A DNA stretch of 7,519 nt from Lysobacterales bacterium (GTDB taxonomy: Bacteria; Pseudomonadota; Gammaproteobacteria; Xanthomonadales; SZUA-36): contig JABSSV010000206.1 in assembly GCA_013213875.1 (NCBI GenBank), positions 1 to 7,519 of the forward strand, given 5' to 3'. A program made the translations under genes and the position numbers. Positions within the stretch are counted from its first letter, which is position 1, and every line of letters starts with the position of its first letter. This document shows positions 1-4,905 of this stretch, piece after piece. The notes beneath the pieces were generated by a model that ran no database searches, was not told the origin of the DNA, and worked only from the letters and a program-made list of their open reading frames with translations.

Positions 1-145
1 CAAAAGTTCGTGCAAAGCGCTGGAACCGGCCCGGTTCCATCAGCAGGTCGGTAAGAGGAATGGCAGACAGCTGATTGTTGCATTTGTGCAACAATTCTTG
101 CGTTTCGGGATTGATCAGAGCGTTCATGTGGCTTTTTTGACTCAT
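1..145 (-). CDS. pgi: N-terminal fragment of probable glucose-6-phosphate isomerase
   Basis: This leftward gene starts at ATG 145-143 and runs off the window edge after 48 codons. The visible protein begins MSQKSHMNALINPETQELL and continues to a segment reading LTDLLMEPGRFQRFARTF. That segment fits the early 'DLF..D..RF..FS' region of glucose-6-phosphate isomerase, the cytoplasmic enzyme that interconverts glucose-6-phosphate and fructose-6-phosphate. Position supports the call: pgi commonly lies downstream of pcnB-folK-panB-panC in gammaproteobacteria, although panBC is absent here. A second in-frame ATG at 127 (MNALIN) is an alternative start; neither has a clear Shine-Dalgarno. Codons 18-24 lie in a perfect 9-bp hairpin. 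The catalytic region is outside the window, so the identification rests on a short match plus synteny. Confidence 0.65.
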   Translation of the reverse strand, partial: MSQKSHMNALINPETQELLHKCNNQLSAIPLTDLLMEPGRFQRFARTF

Positions 146-169
146 GGCAACGGTCGCAATGTCCGCTTC

Positions 170-197
170 ATTCTAACGAGATCAAAGCCAATCGCAA
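170..197 (-). promoter_or_regulatory. Sigma70-type promoter candidate for pgi
   Basis: Read leftward, a -35 box TTGCGA (192-197) and a -10 box TAGAAT (170-175) are separated by 16 nt. The -10 matches consensus at five of six bases and the -35 at four of six. A start near 163 would give a leader of about 18 nt before the pgi ATG at 145. The call is by eye only. Confidence 0.45.
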
Positions 198-279
198 AGC
201 GCCGGAACGCCTGCTGCGCCCGTCTCGAAAGGACGAGTGAATTTTATTTAAGTCTCTGTTTTTTATTACTTTATTTCAC

Positions 280-295
280 ATTTTTGCGCAAAAAT
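280..295. repeat. 16-bp perfect palindrome upstream of pgi
   Basis: ATTTTTGCGCAAAAAT is a perfect palindrome in an AT-rich stretch between the leftward terminator and the pgi promoter candidate. A related half-site-like string, GCAAAAAAAT, follows at 301-310. It could be a dimeric-regulator operator or simply a product of A/T tracts around GCGC. No regulator can be named. Confidence 0.4.
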
Positions 296-302
296 TCGAC
301 GC

Positions 303-344
303 AAAAAAATACCCCTTCCCGGTGAGGGGAAGGGGCAGTATTTT
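303..344 (-). terminator. Strong intrinsic terminator, leftward
   Basis: A perfect 9-bp GC-rich stem (312-320 with 327-335) encloses a 6-nt loop. In the leftward direction it is followed by TATTTTTTT, the classic shape of a Rho-independent terminator. On the other side AAAA (341-344) can pair with the T tract, lengthening the stem. Rightward only a short T run follows (TATTTT, 339-344), so activity in that direction should be weaker. It would end transcripts coming through folK and any RNA started at the promoter at 415-442. Confidence 0.9.
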
Positions 345-408
345 GGAGTGATGTTTCCGTCTTTCGCGCCCTGCGATGACGATGAATCTGGTGAGACTCA
401 CCGCACTG
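304..408 (-). ncRNA. Candidate small RNA of about 105 nt downstream of folK
   Basis: The call rests on a promoter-terminator pair, not on family recognition. A TG-extended -10 promoter (415-442) would start RNA near 408, and the strong terminator would end it near 304. The predicted RNA has no ATG in its body, so it would be non-coding. Near its 5' end it contains GGTGAG and CTCACC one base apart (390-402), and an alternative small hairpin CACC/GGTG just upstream. The terminator loop is again CTCACC, complementary to the 5' GGTGAG, so a loop-loop or long-range pairing is possible. It could equally be a folK 3' untranslated region with a fortuitous promoter. Confidence 0.3.
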
Positions 409-414
409 GTGGTA

Positions 415-442
415 ATAATACCACGCTATGGCGAAAAAGCAA
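415..442 (-). promoter_or_regulatory. Extended -10 promoter candidate after folK
   Basis: Reading leftward, TATTAT (415-420) is preceded directly by TGG, giving a TG-N extended -10 element. A weak -35, TTGCTT (437-442), sits 16 nt upstream. It lies just downstream of the folK stop and points towards the terminator at 303-344, about 100 bases away, not straight at pgi. Confidence 0.4.
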
Positions 443-461
443 CTGTTGTGACCGCAGAAAC

Positions 462-998
462 TTACTCCTGCTCGTACCAGGGCTCTGGCTTCCTAACGGG
501 CAACGGCTCATCCTGATCCGGACACTGTGCCAACAAGCTGGCCACCGACCCATAACCCGGTATGTGCAGATCCGAAGCCAGCTCTGCCAGTGGCACCAGC
601 ACAAAGCGTCGCTGGGCCATGCGCGGATGGGGCAAGGTCAGGTCGGAATCAGCGAGCTGCAGGTCGCCGAAGCACAGCATATCCAGGTCTATGGCGCGTG
701 GCCCCCAGCGCCGCTTCTTATCACGTACGCGCCCCAGTTGCCGCTCTATGGACTGCAATTGTTGCAGCAGCGCGTGCGCTGCCCCCTGCCAACGGAGCAG
801 TACCACTGCATTGAGAAAGTCTGGCTGCTCAACATCGCCCCAGGGCCGGGTTTTATACAGGGACGAGACAGCCTCAAGCTGACAGGATTCGAGGGCCGCC
901 AGGGTTTCTACCGCCCGGGCCAATAGCGCTTGACTGGGCCCGAGATTACTTCCCAGCGAGACCGCAGCCAGTTCGCCCGGCACCGCTGTGACGCTCAA
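462..998 (-). CDS. folK: HPPK, folate biosynthesis
   Basis: FolK (2-amino-4-hydroxy-6-hydroxymethyldihydropteridine pyrophosphokinase) transfers pyrophosphate from ATP to 6-hydroxymethyl-7,8-dihydropterin in the cytoplasm, the step before dihydropteroate synthase. The 178-residue protein has the N-terminal SLGSNLG (14-20), the family signature RWGPRAIDLDML (97-108) with the two Mg-binding aspartates D104 and D106, and PHPRM (123-127). Length is slightly above the E. coli protein because of a longer C-terminal tail. The start is TTG at 998-996, whose TTGA overlaps the pcnB TGA stop, with a weak GGA upstream. A GTG at 983 is the alternative but has no Shine-Dalgarno. The 4-nt overlap implies translational coupling to pcnB, and a strong terminator lies about 120 bp downstream. 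Confidence 0.95.
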   Translation of the reverse strand: MSVTAVPGELAAVSLGSNLGPSQALLARAVETLAALESCQLEAVSSLYKTRPWGDVEQPDFLNAVVLLRWQGAAHALLQQLQSIERQLGRVRDKKRRWGPRAIDLDMLCFGDLQLADSDLTLPHPRMAQRRFVLVPLAELASDLHIPGYGSVASLLAQCPDQDEPLPVRKPEPWYEQE

Positions 999-2293
999 GT
1001 ATCCGTGCCCGGGTTTACCCCCTCCGGGCGCTTCCGTCCCCGACCCCGGCCACCACGGCGACGGCGTCGGCGCTTGGTCGGCGCAGCGGTCTCAACCAGG
1101 TCCGGGCGTTCCTGCTGCGCCTGAGTCCAGAAATCTGCCAACTCCTGCAGCTCCGGCTCATCCAGGGCCCGAATCAAGAGAAAGTCATAGGCGGCTCGAA
1201 AGCGGGGTTGGGACATGACCGTCAAGGCACGCGCGCCGCGCGTGCGTTTCAGCCGGAGTTGATTGAGCCAAATTTGTCGCGTCACGGCGCTGAAGCGACG
1301 CGGAATAGCGGTGCGCTGAAGCTGCTCTGCCAGCAGCGCATCGGCAGCTTCTTCCATGGCCTGATAGGCCGGCATACCTGCCGCCTCCAGGGGCGCAATG
1401 CGCTCCAGCAGAGGTTCCCATAGCACCGCCGCAATGAGAAATGCTGGCGTAACGGATTTGCCCTCTGCGATACGGCGATCGGTACTCTCGGTGGCCCGCT
1501 GCACCACCGGGTGCAAATGGGCAACTCCCACATCGTCGCCCGCAGGTAGCACGGGAAACAGATAGCGCATGAGCCCGAACTGTTGCAGGGCATCGACCGT
1601 ACGGCCCGCATGACCAGTAAGGAACAACTTGCAGACTTCCTCAAACAGGCGCGCGGGCGGGATTTGCTCCAGACGCGGCGCAACGGCCGCCATGGGAGCC
1701 GCCGTGGCGGGCTCCAGGGTCACGCCCAACTTGGCTGCAAATCTGGCGGCGCGCAGCAGGCGTACCGGATCTTCGCGGTAGCGAATTTCCGGATCACCAA
1801 TTAGGCGCAGACTGCGCTGTTGCAGATCCCGAAAACCACCGACATAGTCCCGAATCTCGCCGTTCACGGGATCCATGAACAGGGCGTTGATGGTAAAGTC
1901 GCGACGTACCGCATCTTCCTCCACCGAACCCCAAACGTTGTCGCGCAGCATACGGCCATCATCATCCTGATGCCCCGGTGCCTGCCCACCCTGACCACGA
2001 AAGGTCGCGACCTCCAGCAGTGCACCCCGCATGCGCACATGCGCAAGACGGAAACGGCGGCCAATCAAACGACAGCGCGGAAATACGGCTTTCACCTCTT
2101 CCGGCGTCGCATCCGTGGCCACATCAAAGTCCTTCGGACGCTCCCCGAGGAGGAGATCACGCACGCTCCCGCCGACGATATAGGCTTCGTACCCTGCCTG
2201 CTGCAGGCTCGCAACCACCTCGGTGGCCGAGGAGCAGAGCTGCCGGGTATCGATGCCGTGCTCGTCGCGCGTTATGAGATCGGGTTTAGAAAT
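995..2293 (-). CDS. pcnB: Poly(A) polymerase I, apparent ATT start
   Basis: PcnB adds 3' poly(A) tails that promote RNA decay. Numbered from ATT 2293 (432 residues), the nucleotidyltransferase core shows VGGSVRDLLLG (40-50), the catalytic D-F-D at 55-57 and RRFRLAHV (79-86), typical of PAP rather than CCA-adding enzymes. RRDFTINALF (130-139) and REDPVRLLRAARFAAKLG (173-190) follow. The C-terminal tail is very basic (KRRRRRR, then GRGRGRKR), as in PAP I, probably for RNA binding. The first conventional start, GTG 2218, would cut off the conserved N-terminal stretch RDEHGID..QL...A (residues 9-23), which matches the 'R.QH.I.R..IS..AL' of known PcnB. No ATG, GTG or TTG lies between 2218 and the in-frame stop at 2297-2299, but ATT at 2293 has AGGA 7 nt upstream. 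Overlap with folK suggests coupling. Confidence 0.9.
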   Translation of the reverse strand: MSKPDLITRDEHGIDTRQLCSSATEVVASLQQAGYEAYIVGGSVRDLLLGERPKDFDVATDATPEEVKAVFPRCRLIGRRFRLAHVRMRGALLEVATFRGQGGQAPGHQDDDGRMLRDNVWGSVEEDAVRRDFTINALFMDPVNGEIRDYVGGFRDLQQRSLRLIGDPEIRYREDPVRLLRAARFAAKLGVTLEPATAAPMAAVAPRLEQIPPARLFEEVCKLFLTGHAGRTVDALQQFGLMRYLFPVLPAGDDVGVAHLHPVVQRATESTDRRIAEGKSVTPAFLIAAVLWEPLLERIAPLEAAGMPAYQAMEEAADALLAEQLQRTAIPRRFSAVTRQIWLNQLRLKRTRGARALTVMSQPRFRAAYDFLLIRALDEPELQELADFWTQAQQERPDLVETAAPTKRRRRRRGGRGRGRKRPEGVNPGTDT

Positions 2294-2342
2294 GACTTAT
2301 TCCTGCTGCTGGGGCGTCGTCTTCAACGCAACCGCACGCCAT
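2286..2342 (-). other. 18-codon upstream ORF overlapping the pcnB start
   Basis: An ATG at 2342-2340 opens MACGCVEDDAPAAGISHF, whose TAA (2288-2286) lies just inside the beginning of pcnB in another frame. It has no Shine-Dalgarno (CGCCTCC precedes the ATG). It could be a chance ORF or a leader peptide whose translation affects initiation at the ATT. It could also be the true pcnB N-terminus if a single-base indel or frameshift lies between the two frames. Only the ORF itself is seen; function is inference. Confidence 0.25.
2291..2304 (-). promoter_or_regulatory. Ribosome binding site selecting an ATT start for pcnB
   Basis: Read leftward: AGGA (2304-2301), a 7-nt spacer, then ATT (2293-2291), only one codon after an in-frame TAA (2299-2297). 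Spacing is ideal, and the resulting protein begins just before the conserved PcnB N-terminal motif. ATT is a rare start used in E. coli infC and reported for E. coli pcnB, where it limits expression. Confidence 0.65.
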
Positions 2343-2389
2343 GGAGGCGACCACGGAATCGAGTCTAGCATGCACGGGCGATCGCACCG

Positions 2390-2713
2390 CTAGCGTTCCA
2401 GCAGCGGCAGTTTGTCCGGCTTGCCGTCCCAGTCGCCCGCGTCGGGCGGTGGATCCCGCATTTCCGTCACTACCGGCCAGATGCCTGCGAGCTCCGCATT
2501 GAGCTCAATAAAATGCTCCTGTCCCTCCGGCAGATCATCTTCGGGATAGATCGCTTCGGCCGGGCACTCGGGCTCACAAAGCGTGCAGTCGATGCATTCG
2601 TCCGGATCGATGACCATGAAGTTCGGGCCCATGTGAAAACAGTCCACCGGGCACACCTCCACACAGTCCGTATAGCGGCACTTGATGCAGTTCTCGGTGA
2701 CAACGAATGTCAT
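2390..2713 (-). CDS. fdxA: 7Fe ferredoxin, [3Fe-4S][4Fe-4S], Azotobacter FdI type
   Basis: This is a small acidic cytoplasmic electron carrier of 107 residues, the same size as Azotobacter vinelandii ferredoxin I and very like it along its whole length. Omitting the initiator Met, cysteines at 8, 16 and 49 would hold the 3Fe-4S cluster and 20, 39, 42 and 45 the 4Fe-4S cluster; C11 and C24 are also present, as in FdI. The C-terminal extension typical of this class is intact, ending DWDGKPDKLPLLER. ATG 2713 overlaps the stop of the upstream lipoprotein (ATGA), with GGAG about 9 nt ahead of the start. Its redox partner cannot be told from this window; the neighbours (outer-membrane lipoprotein, poly(A) polymerase) are not obvious partners. 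FdI homologues have been linked to oxidative-stress and NADPH:ferredoxin reductase systems. Confidence 0.95.
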   Translation of the reverse strand: MTFVVTENCIKCRYTDCVEVCPVDCFHMGPNFMVIDPDECIDCTLCEPECPAEAIYPEDDLPEGQEHFIELNAELAGIWPVVTEMRDPPPDAGDWDGKPDKLPLLER

Positions 2714-3324
2714 CCCAGGCGCTCCATGAAGATACCCAGCACATGCTCGGCCGCTCCCGTAGGCGCTGGCGAACCGGAATCGAGGAACAGGAACACACGG
2801 GTGTTGTCACCATCGGCCACGACCTGGGTCCGGTAGAAACCGGAGTAGTCAGGTCCCGAACTGCGGTTCCAGAACGCCATCTTCTGCCAGAAACTGCGCT
2901 CGTCTGGGCGCAGATGCACGTACTCGAAACGATGATCACCATTCGCAGCATCATCCAGCGCGCGCATGCCGCTACGCTTGATCGCAAAGCCCAAGCGCCG
3001 GTTCACACTCTCCGGGCCGTCGAGCACGGACAGATAGACACCTTCCGCGGACCACGCCATAAAAGCATTGGCATCGCCACGACCGCCAGTGGAGACGGCC
3101 CGGGGCGGCCCCGGATTCAGCTCACTGGCTGAGGGCAAGCGCATCTGCGGCGCGCCCACCAGCAGCGGCGTACGGTACTGGATAGCATCCAGCCCTTCCG
3201 GCACCCGCAAAGGCTCAACTTCCTCGCTGAGCATATATTCCGGTGGGCGGTCCTGGTACCAACTGCAGGCCGGCATAAGGACGACGAGCAACAGGCCCGC
3301 GCAGCAATTTCGAAGTTTCAACAT
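2710..3324 (-). CDS. bamC: BamC/NlpB-like outer-membrane lipoprotein, short form
   Basis: The 204-residue precursor has a lipoprotein signal: basic start, hydrophobic LLLVVLMP, and lipobox cysteine C20, giving a mature protein of about 185 residues. The mature N-terminus (SWYQDRPPEYMLSEEVEPLRVP) resembles the extended, unstructured BamC segment that contacts BamD, and the gene follows dapA exactly as bamC does in E. coli. Residues about 95-203 fit one helix-grip domain: a VYLSV strand, a helix over NRRLGFAIKRSG, strands, and a C-terminal helix. E. coli BamC has about 344 residues and two such domains, so this version appears to lack the second. BamC is an accessory subunit of the BAM complex that inserts beta-barrel proteins. 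One nucleotide separates its ATG from the dapA TAA, and its stop overlaps the fdxA ATG. Sequence similarity is low; the name rests on the N-terminus, architecture and synteny. Confidence 0.75.
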   Translation of the reverse strand: MLKLRNCCAGLLLVVLMPACSWYQDRPPEYMLSEEVEPLRVPEGLDAIQYRTPLLVGAPQMRLPSASELNPGPPRAVSTGGRGDANAFMAWSAEGVYLSVLDGPESVNRRLGFAIKRSGMRALDDAANGDHRFEYVHLRPDERSFWQKMAFWNRSSGPDYSGFYRTQVVADGDNTRVFLFLDSGSPAPTGAAEHVLGIFMERLG

Positions 3325-3325
3325 A

Positions 3326-4222
3326 TTAGAAAGAGGGTTCCATGCCCGCCATCAGGCCGAGTTGTTCCAGACAGGCCTTAAGACCCGGCTGATGCTGTTG
3401 ATCCAGGGGCAGCAACGGCAGGCGTAGGTGCGAACCTGCCAGCCCCATCTCATAAGCCCCCCATTTTACAGGAATCGGATTCGTTTCGATGCCCAAATAT
3501 GCATAGAGCGGTCGCAGCCGCTCCTGCAGTGCCAACGCTTTCTGTTCTTGCGGCTGTCGCGCGAAGTGGCACAGCCGGGCCATGTGTGCCGGTGCGAGAT
3601 TTGCCGCAACGGAGACCACGCCAGCCGCACCGGCAAGCATCACCTCCGCGCAGCTTTCATCATCACCGCTCAACAGCTGCAGTTGACCATCAGCCCGCCG
3701 CAGCAGTTCATGCGCACGCGCCACACCCGGCACAGCTTCCTTGATCGCTACCACCGTATCCAGCCTGGCCAGACGCGCCACCGTTTCTGGCTGCAAATCC
3801 ACGGCAGTGCGCGATGGCACGTTATAGAGCACGATCGGCAGCTCCACCGATTGCGCAATCATGCGATAGTGCGCTTCCAGACCGGCCGCGGTCGGACGGT
3901 TATAGCTCGGCGTGACCACCAGCGCTCCGTGCGCACCGAGTGAGCGCGCGAGTCGCGTGCGCTTGATGGTAGCGTCCGTCGCCGGGGAGCCCGTGCCGGC
4001 CAGAACCTTCATGGTGCCGCCTACCTGCGCAACGGCACACTCCAGCAAAGCCTGAAATTCTGCTTCCTCAAGGGTGGCCGATTCACCGGTGGTACCGGCA
4101 ACCACCACGCCACTGGAACCCCCTTCCCGCACGTGATCGAGCAGGCGAACGAAGGCCGGAAGATCGATCTTTCCGGACTCATGGAACGGCGTAATTAGCG
4201 CGACAATACTGCCTTCAAACAT
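3326..4222 (-). CDS. dapA: 4-hydroxy-tetrahydrodipicolinate synthase
   Basis: DapA condenses pyruvate with aspartate-4-semialdehyde, the first committed step towards diaminopimelate and lysine, in the cytoplasm. The 298-residue protein is of normal length and full of family landmarks: GTTGES (43-48) with T44/T45, Y107 in TPSYNRP, YNVPSRT (133-139) with Y133 and R138, and Schiff-base lysine K161 in VVAIKEA. GAAGVVSVAANLAP (198-211) follows. The residue numbers coincide with those of E. coli DapA. ATG 4222 fits the family start (MFEGSIVALITPF), although no good Shine-Dalgarno precedes it; GGGGCCCC lies in the short leader. It is the first gene of the leftward run dapA-bamC-fdxA-(pcnB-folK) and is divergent from bcp. 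A promoter candidate lies at 4253-4281. Confidence 0.98.
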   Translation of the reverse strand: MFEGSIVALITPFHESGKIDLPAFVRLLDHVREGGSSGVVVAGTTGESATLEEAEFQALLECAVAQVGGTMKVLAGTGSPATDATIKRTRLARSLGAHGALVVTPSYNRPTAAGLEAHYRMIAQSVELPIVLYNVPSRTAVDLQPETVARLARLDTVVAIKEAVPGVARAHELLRRADGQLQLLSGDDESCAEVMLAGAAGVVSVAANLAPAHMARLCHFARQPQEQKALALQERLRPLYAYLGIETNPIPVKWGAYEMGLAGSHLRLPLLPLDQQHQPGLKACLEQLGLMAGMEPSF

Positions 4223-4227
4223 GGGAA

Positions 4228-4239
4228 TCGGGGCCCCGA
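4228..4239. repeat. 12-bp palindrome in the dapA leader
   Basis: TCGGGGCCCCGA is a perfect palindrome lying between the predicted dapA transcription start and its ATG, in the place where a Shine-Dalgarno would be expected. It could weakly fold in the mRNA or serve as a protein site; it may also be chance in GC-rich DNA. Confidence 0.35.
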
Positions 4240-4252
4240 ATATGCTGGCGCA

Positions 4253-4281
4253 ATAGTACTTGCGCCCTTTTGAGGGGGCAA
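4253..4281 (-). promoter_or_regulatory. Promoter candidate for dapA operon
   Basis: Leftward -35 TTGCCC (4276-4281) and -10 TACTAT (4253-4258) are 17 nt apart, each matching consensus at four of six bases. The predicted start near 4246 leaves a leader of about 24 nt. It overlaps the opposing bcp promoter candidate almost completely and shares an inverted repeat with it. Confidence 0.5.
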
Positions 4282-4284
4282 GTA
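4257..4284. promoter_or_regulatory. Inverted repeat, possible operator between dapA and bcp
   Basis: TACTTGC (4257-4263) and GCAAGTA (4278-4284) are perfect inverted arms. Inside them CCC (4265-4267) and GGG (4274-4276) also pair, around TTTTGA. The element spans the -35 boxes of both divergent promoter candidates and touches both -10 boxes. Part of the symmetry comes from the two opposed TTGC -35 boxes themselves, so it may be promoter geometry rather than a true operator. Confidence 0.4.
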
Positions 4285-4288
4285 TGCT
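4260..4288 (+). promoter_or_regulatory. Promoter candidate for bcp
   Basis: Rightward -35 TTGCGC (4260-4265) and -10 TATGCT (4283-4288) are 17 nt apart, with a predicted start near 4295 and a leader of about 82 nt before the bcp ATG. The boxes interleave with those of the opposing dapA promoter, so only one polymerase could occupy the site at a time. Confidence 0.45.
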
Positions 4289-4376
4289 GCCTTGAAAGGA
4301 CGTCTATCCTGAACGCCTCCCGGGCCGCCAGAGCGTCACCGGGGAGCGCGCAGATCACACCGCCCAAGGAGGCCCT

Positions 4377-4841
4377 ATGGTCAAGATTGGTGAGCCTGTT
4401 CCTGCATTCGACCTGCCCGCCACAGGCGACAAACAGCTCGGACTGAAAGATTTCGCCGGCCAGCAGCTGGTGCTCTACTTCTACCCCAAAGACAACACGC
4501 CCGGATGCACCCGCGAAGGGCAGGATTTCCGCGATCACTACGCCGCACTGCAGGCGGCCAACACGGCGGTTGTTGGCGTCTCCAAAGACAGCGTACGCAA
4601 GCACGAAAACTTCTGCAGCAAGCATGAATTTCCTTTCGACCTGATCTCTGATGAAGACGAAGTGCTGTGCAAAATCTTTGATGTGATCAAGGAGAAAAAC
4701 ATGTACGGCCGGAAGTATATGGGTATTGAGCGCTCAACATTCCTGATCGACGCGGACGGCGTGCTGCGCGCTGAATGGCGCAAAGTGCGGGTACCCGGGC
4801 ATGTGGAAGCGGTACTGGAGGCCGCCCAGACTCTGAACTGA
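4377..4841 (+). CDS. bcp: Thiol peroxidase PrxQ/BCP
   Basis: This cytoplasmic peroxiredoxin reduces hydrogen peroxide and organic hydroperoxides using thioredoxin-type reductants. The 154-residue protein has the active site YPKDNTPGCT with peroxidatic cysteine C44 and its threonine T41, plus the conserved arginine R119 in ERSTF. E. coli Bcp has a resolving cysteine five residues after the peroxidatic one; here that place is Q49. C80 in NFCSKHEF lies 36 residues after C44, the same spacing as Cys47-Cys83 of Xylella PrxQ, so it is probably the resolving cysteine of the other PrxQ subclass. C98 is a third cysteine. The start is fixed by a strong AAGGAGG at 4366-4372. It is divergent from dapA, as part of a widespread dapA-(gcvR)-bcp neighbourhood; gcvR is missing. 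PhoH follows after 64 bp with no terminator, so co-transcription is plausible. Confidence 0.96.
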   Translation: MVKIGEPVPAFDLPATGDKQLGLKDFAGQQLVLYFYPKDNTPGCTREGQDFRDHYAALQAANTAVVGVSKDSVRKHENFCSKHEFPFDLISDEDEVLCKIFDVIKEKNMYGRKYMGIERSTFLIDADGVLRAEWRKVRVPGHVEAVLEAAQTLN

Positions 4842-4905
4842 TAGCGCGCACCGAAAACAAAAAGCAGCCGTAGATAATCAGCCACCAAGGAAGCCAAAGA
4901 AACTG

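Larger units (their letters stand above)
146..461. other. 316-bp intergenic region between folK and pgi
   Basis: No credible protein-coding gene is visible on either strand. From right to left it holds a TG-extended -10 promoter (415-442), a short segment with small inverted repeats (390-410), a strong leftward terminator (303-344), a 16-bp palindrome (280-295), an AT-rich stretch (241-311) and a pgi promoter candidate (170-197). In many gammaproteobacteria panB and panC lie between folK and pgi; no remnant of them can be read here. Confidence 0.7.

Noticed and set aside
348..926. 192-codon rightward open frame antisense to folK
   Set aside because: It lies opposite a clear folK with all HPPK motifs, and its translation is rich in Gln, Leu, Pro and Arg with no recognisable domain. 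It is a shadow of the GC-rich complementary strand.
1820..2368. 182-codon rightward open frame antisense to pcnB, plus others at 1583-1804 and 1978-2277
   Set aside because: They run opposite the conserved PcnB nucleotidyltransferase domain and show no family features of their own.
2294..2389. Separate promoter for pcnB (TAGACT near 2365)
   Set aside because: The -10-like box has no acceptable -35 at proper spacing, so I did not annotate it.
2707..3132. 141-codon rightward frame and 137-codon leftward frame over the bamC/fdxA region
   Set aside because: Both are out of frame with the lipoprotein and ferredoxin, whose lipobox and cysteine patterns are unmistakable.
3428..3943. 171-codon rightward frame antisense to dapA
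   Set aside because: DapA on the other strand has every catalytic residue, and this frame has an implausible composition.
4215..4625. 136-codon leftward frame spanning the dapA-bcp gap
   Set aside because: It overlaps the strong bcp Shine-Dalgarno and coding region antisense and crosses the divergent promoter region. It is no match for gcvR, which I looked for here.
4842..4905. phoH promoter with GATAAT at 4873-4878
   Set aside because: The -10 is fair but nothing like a -35 lies 16-18 nt upstream. Read-through from bcp explains transcription.
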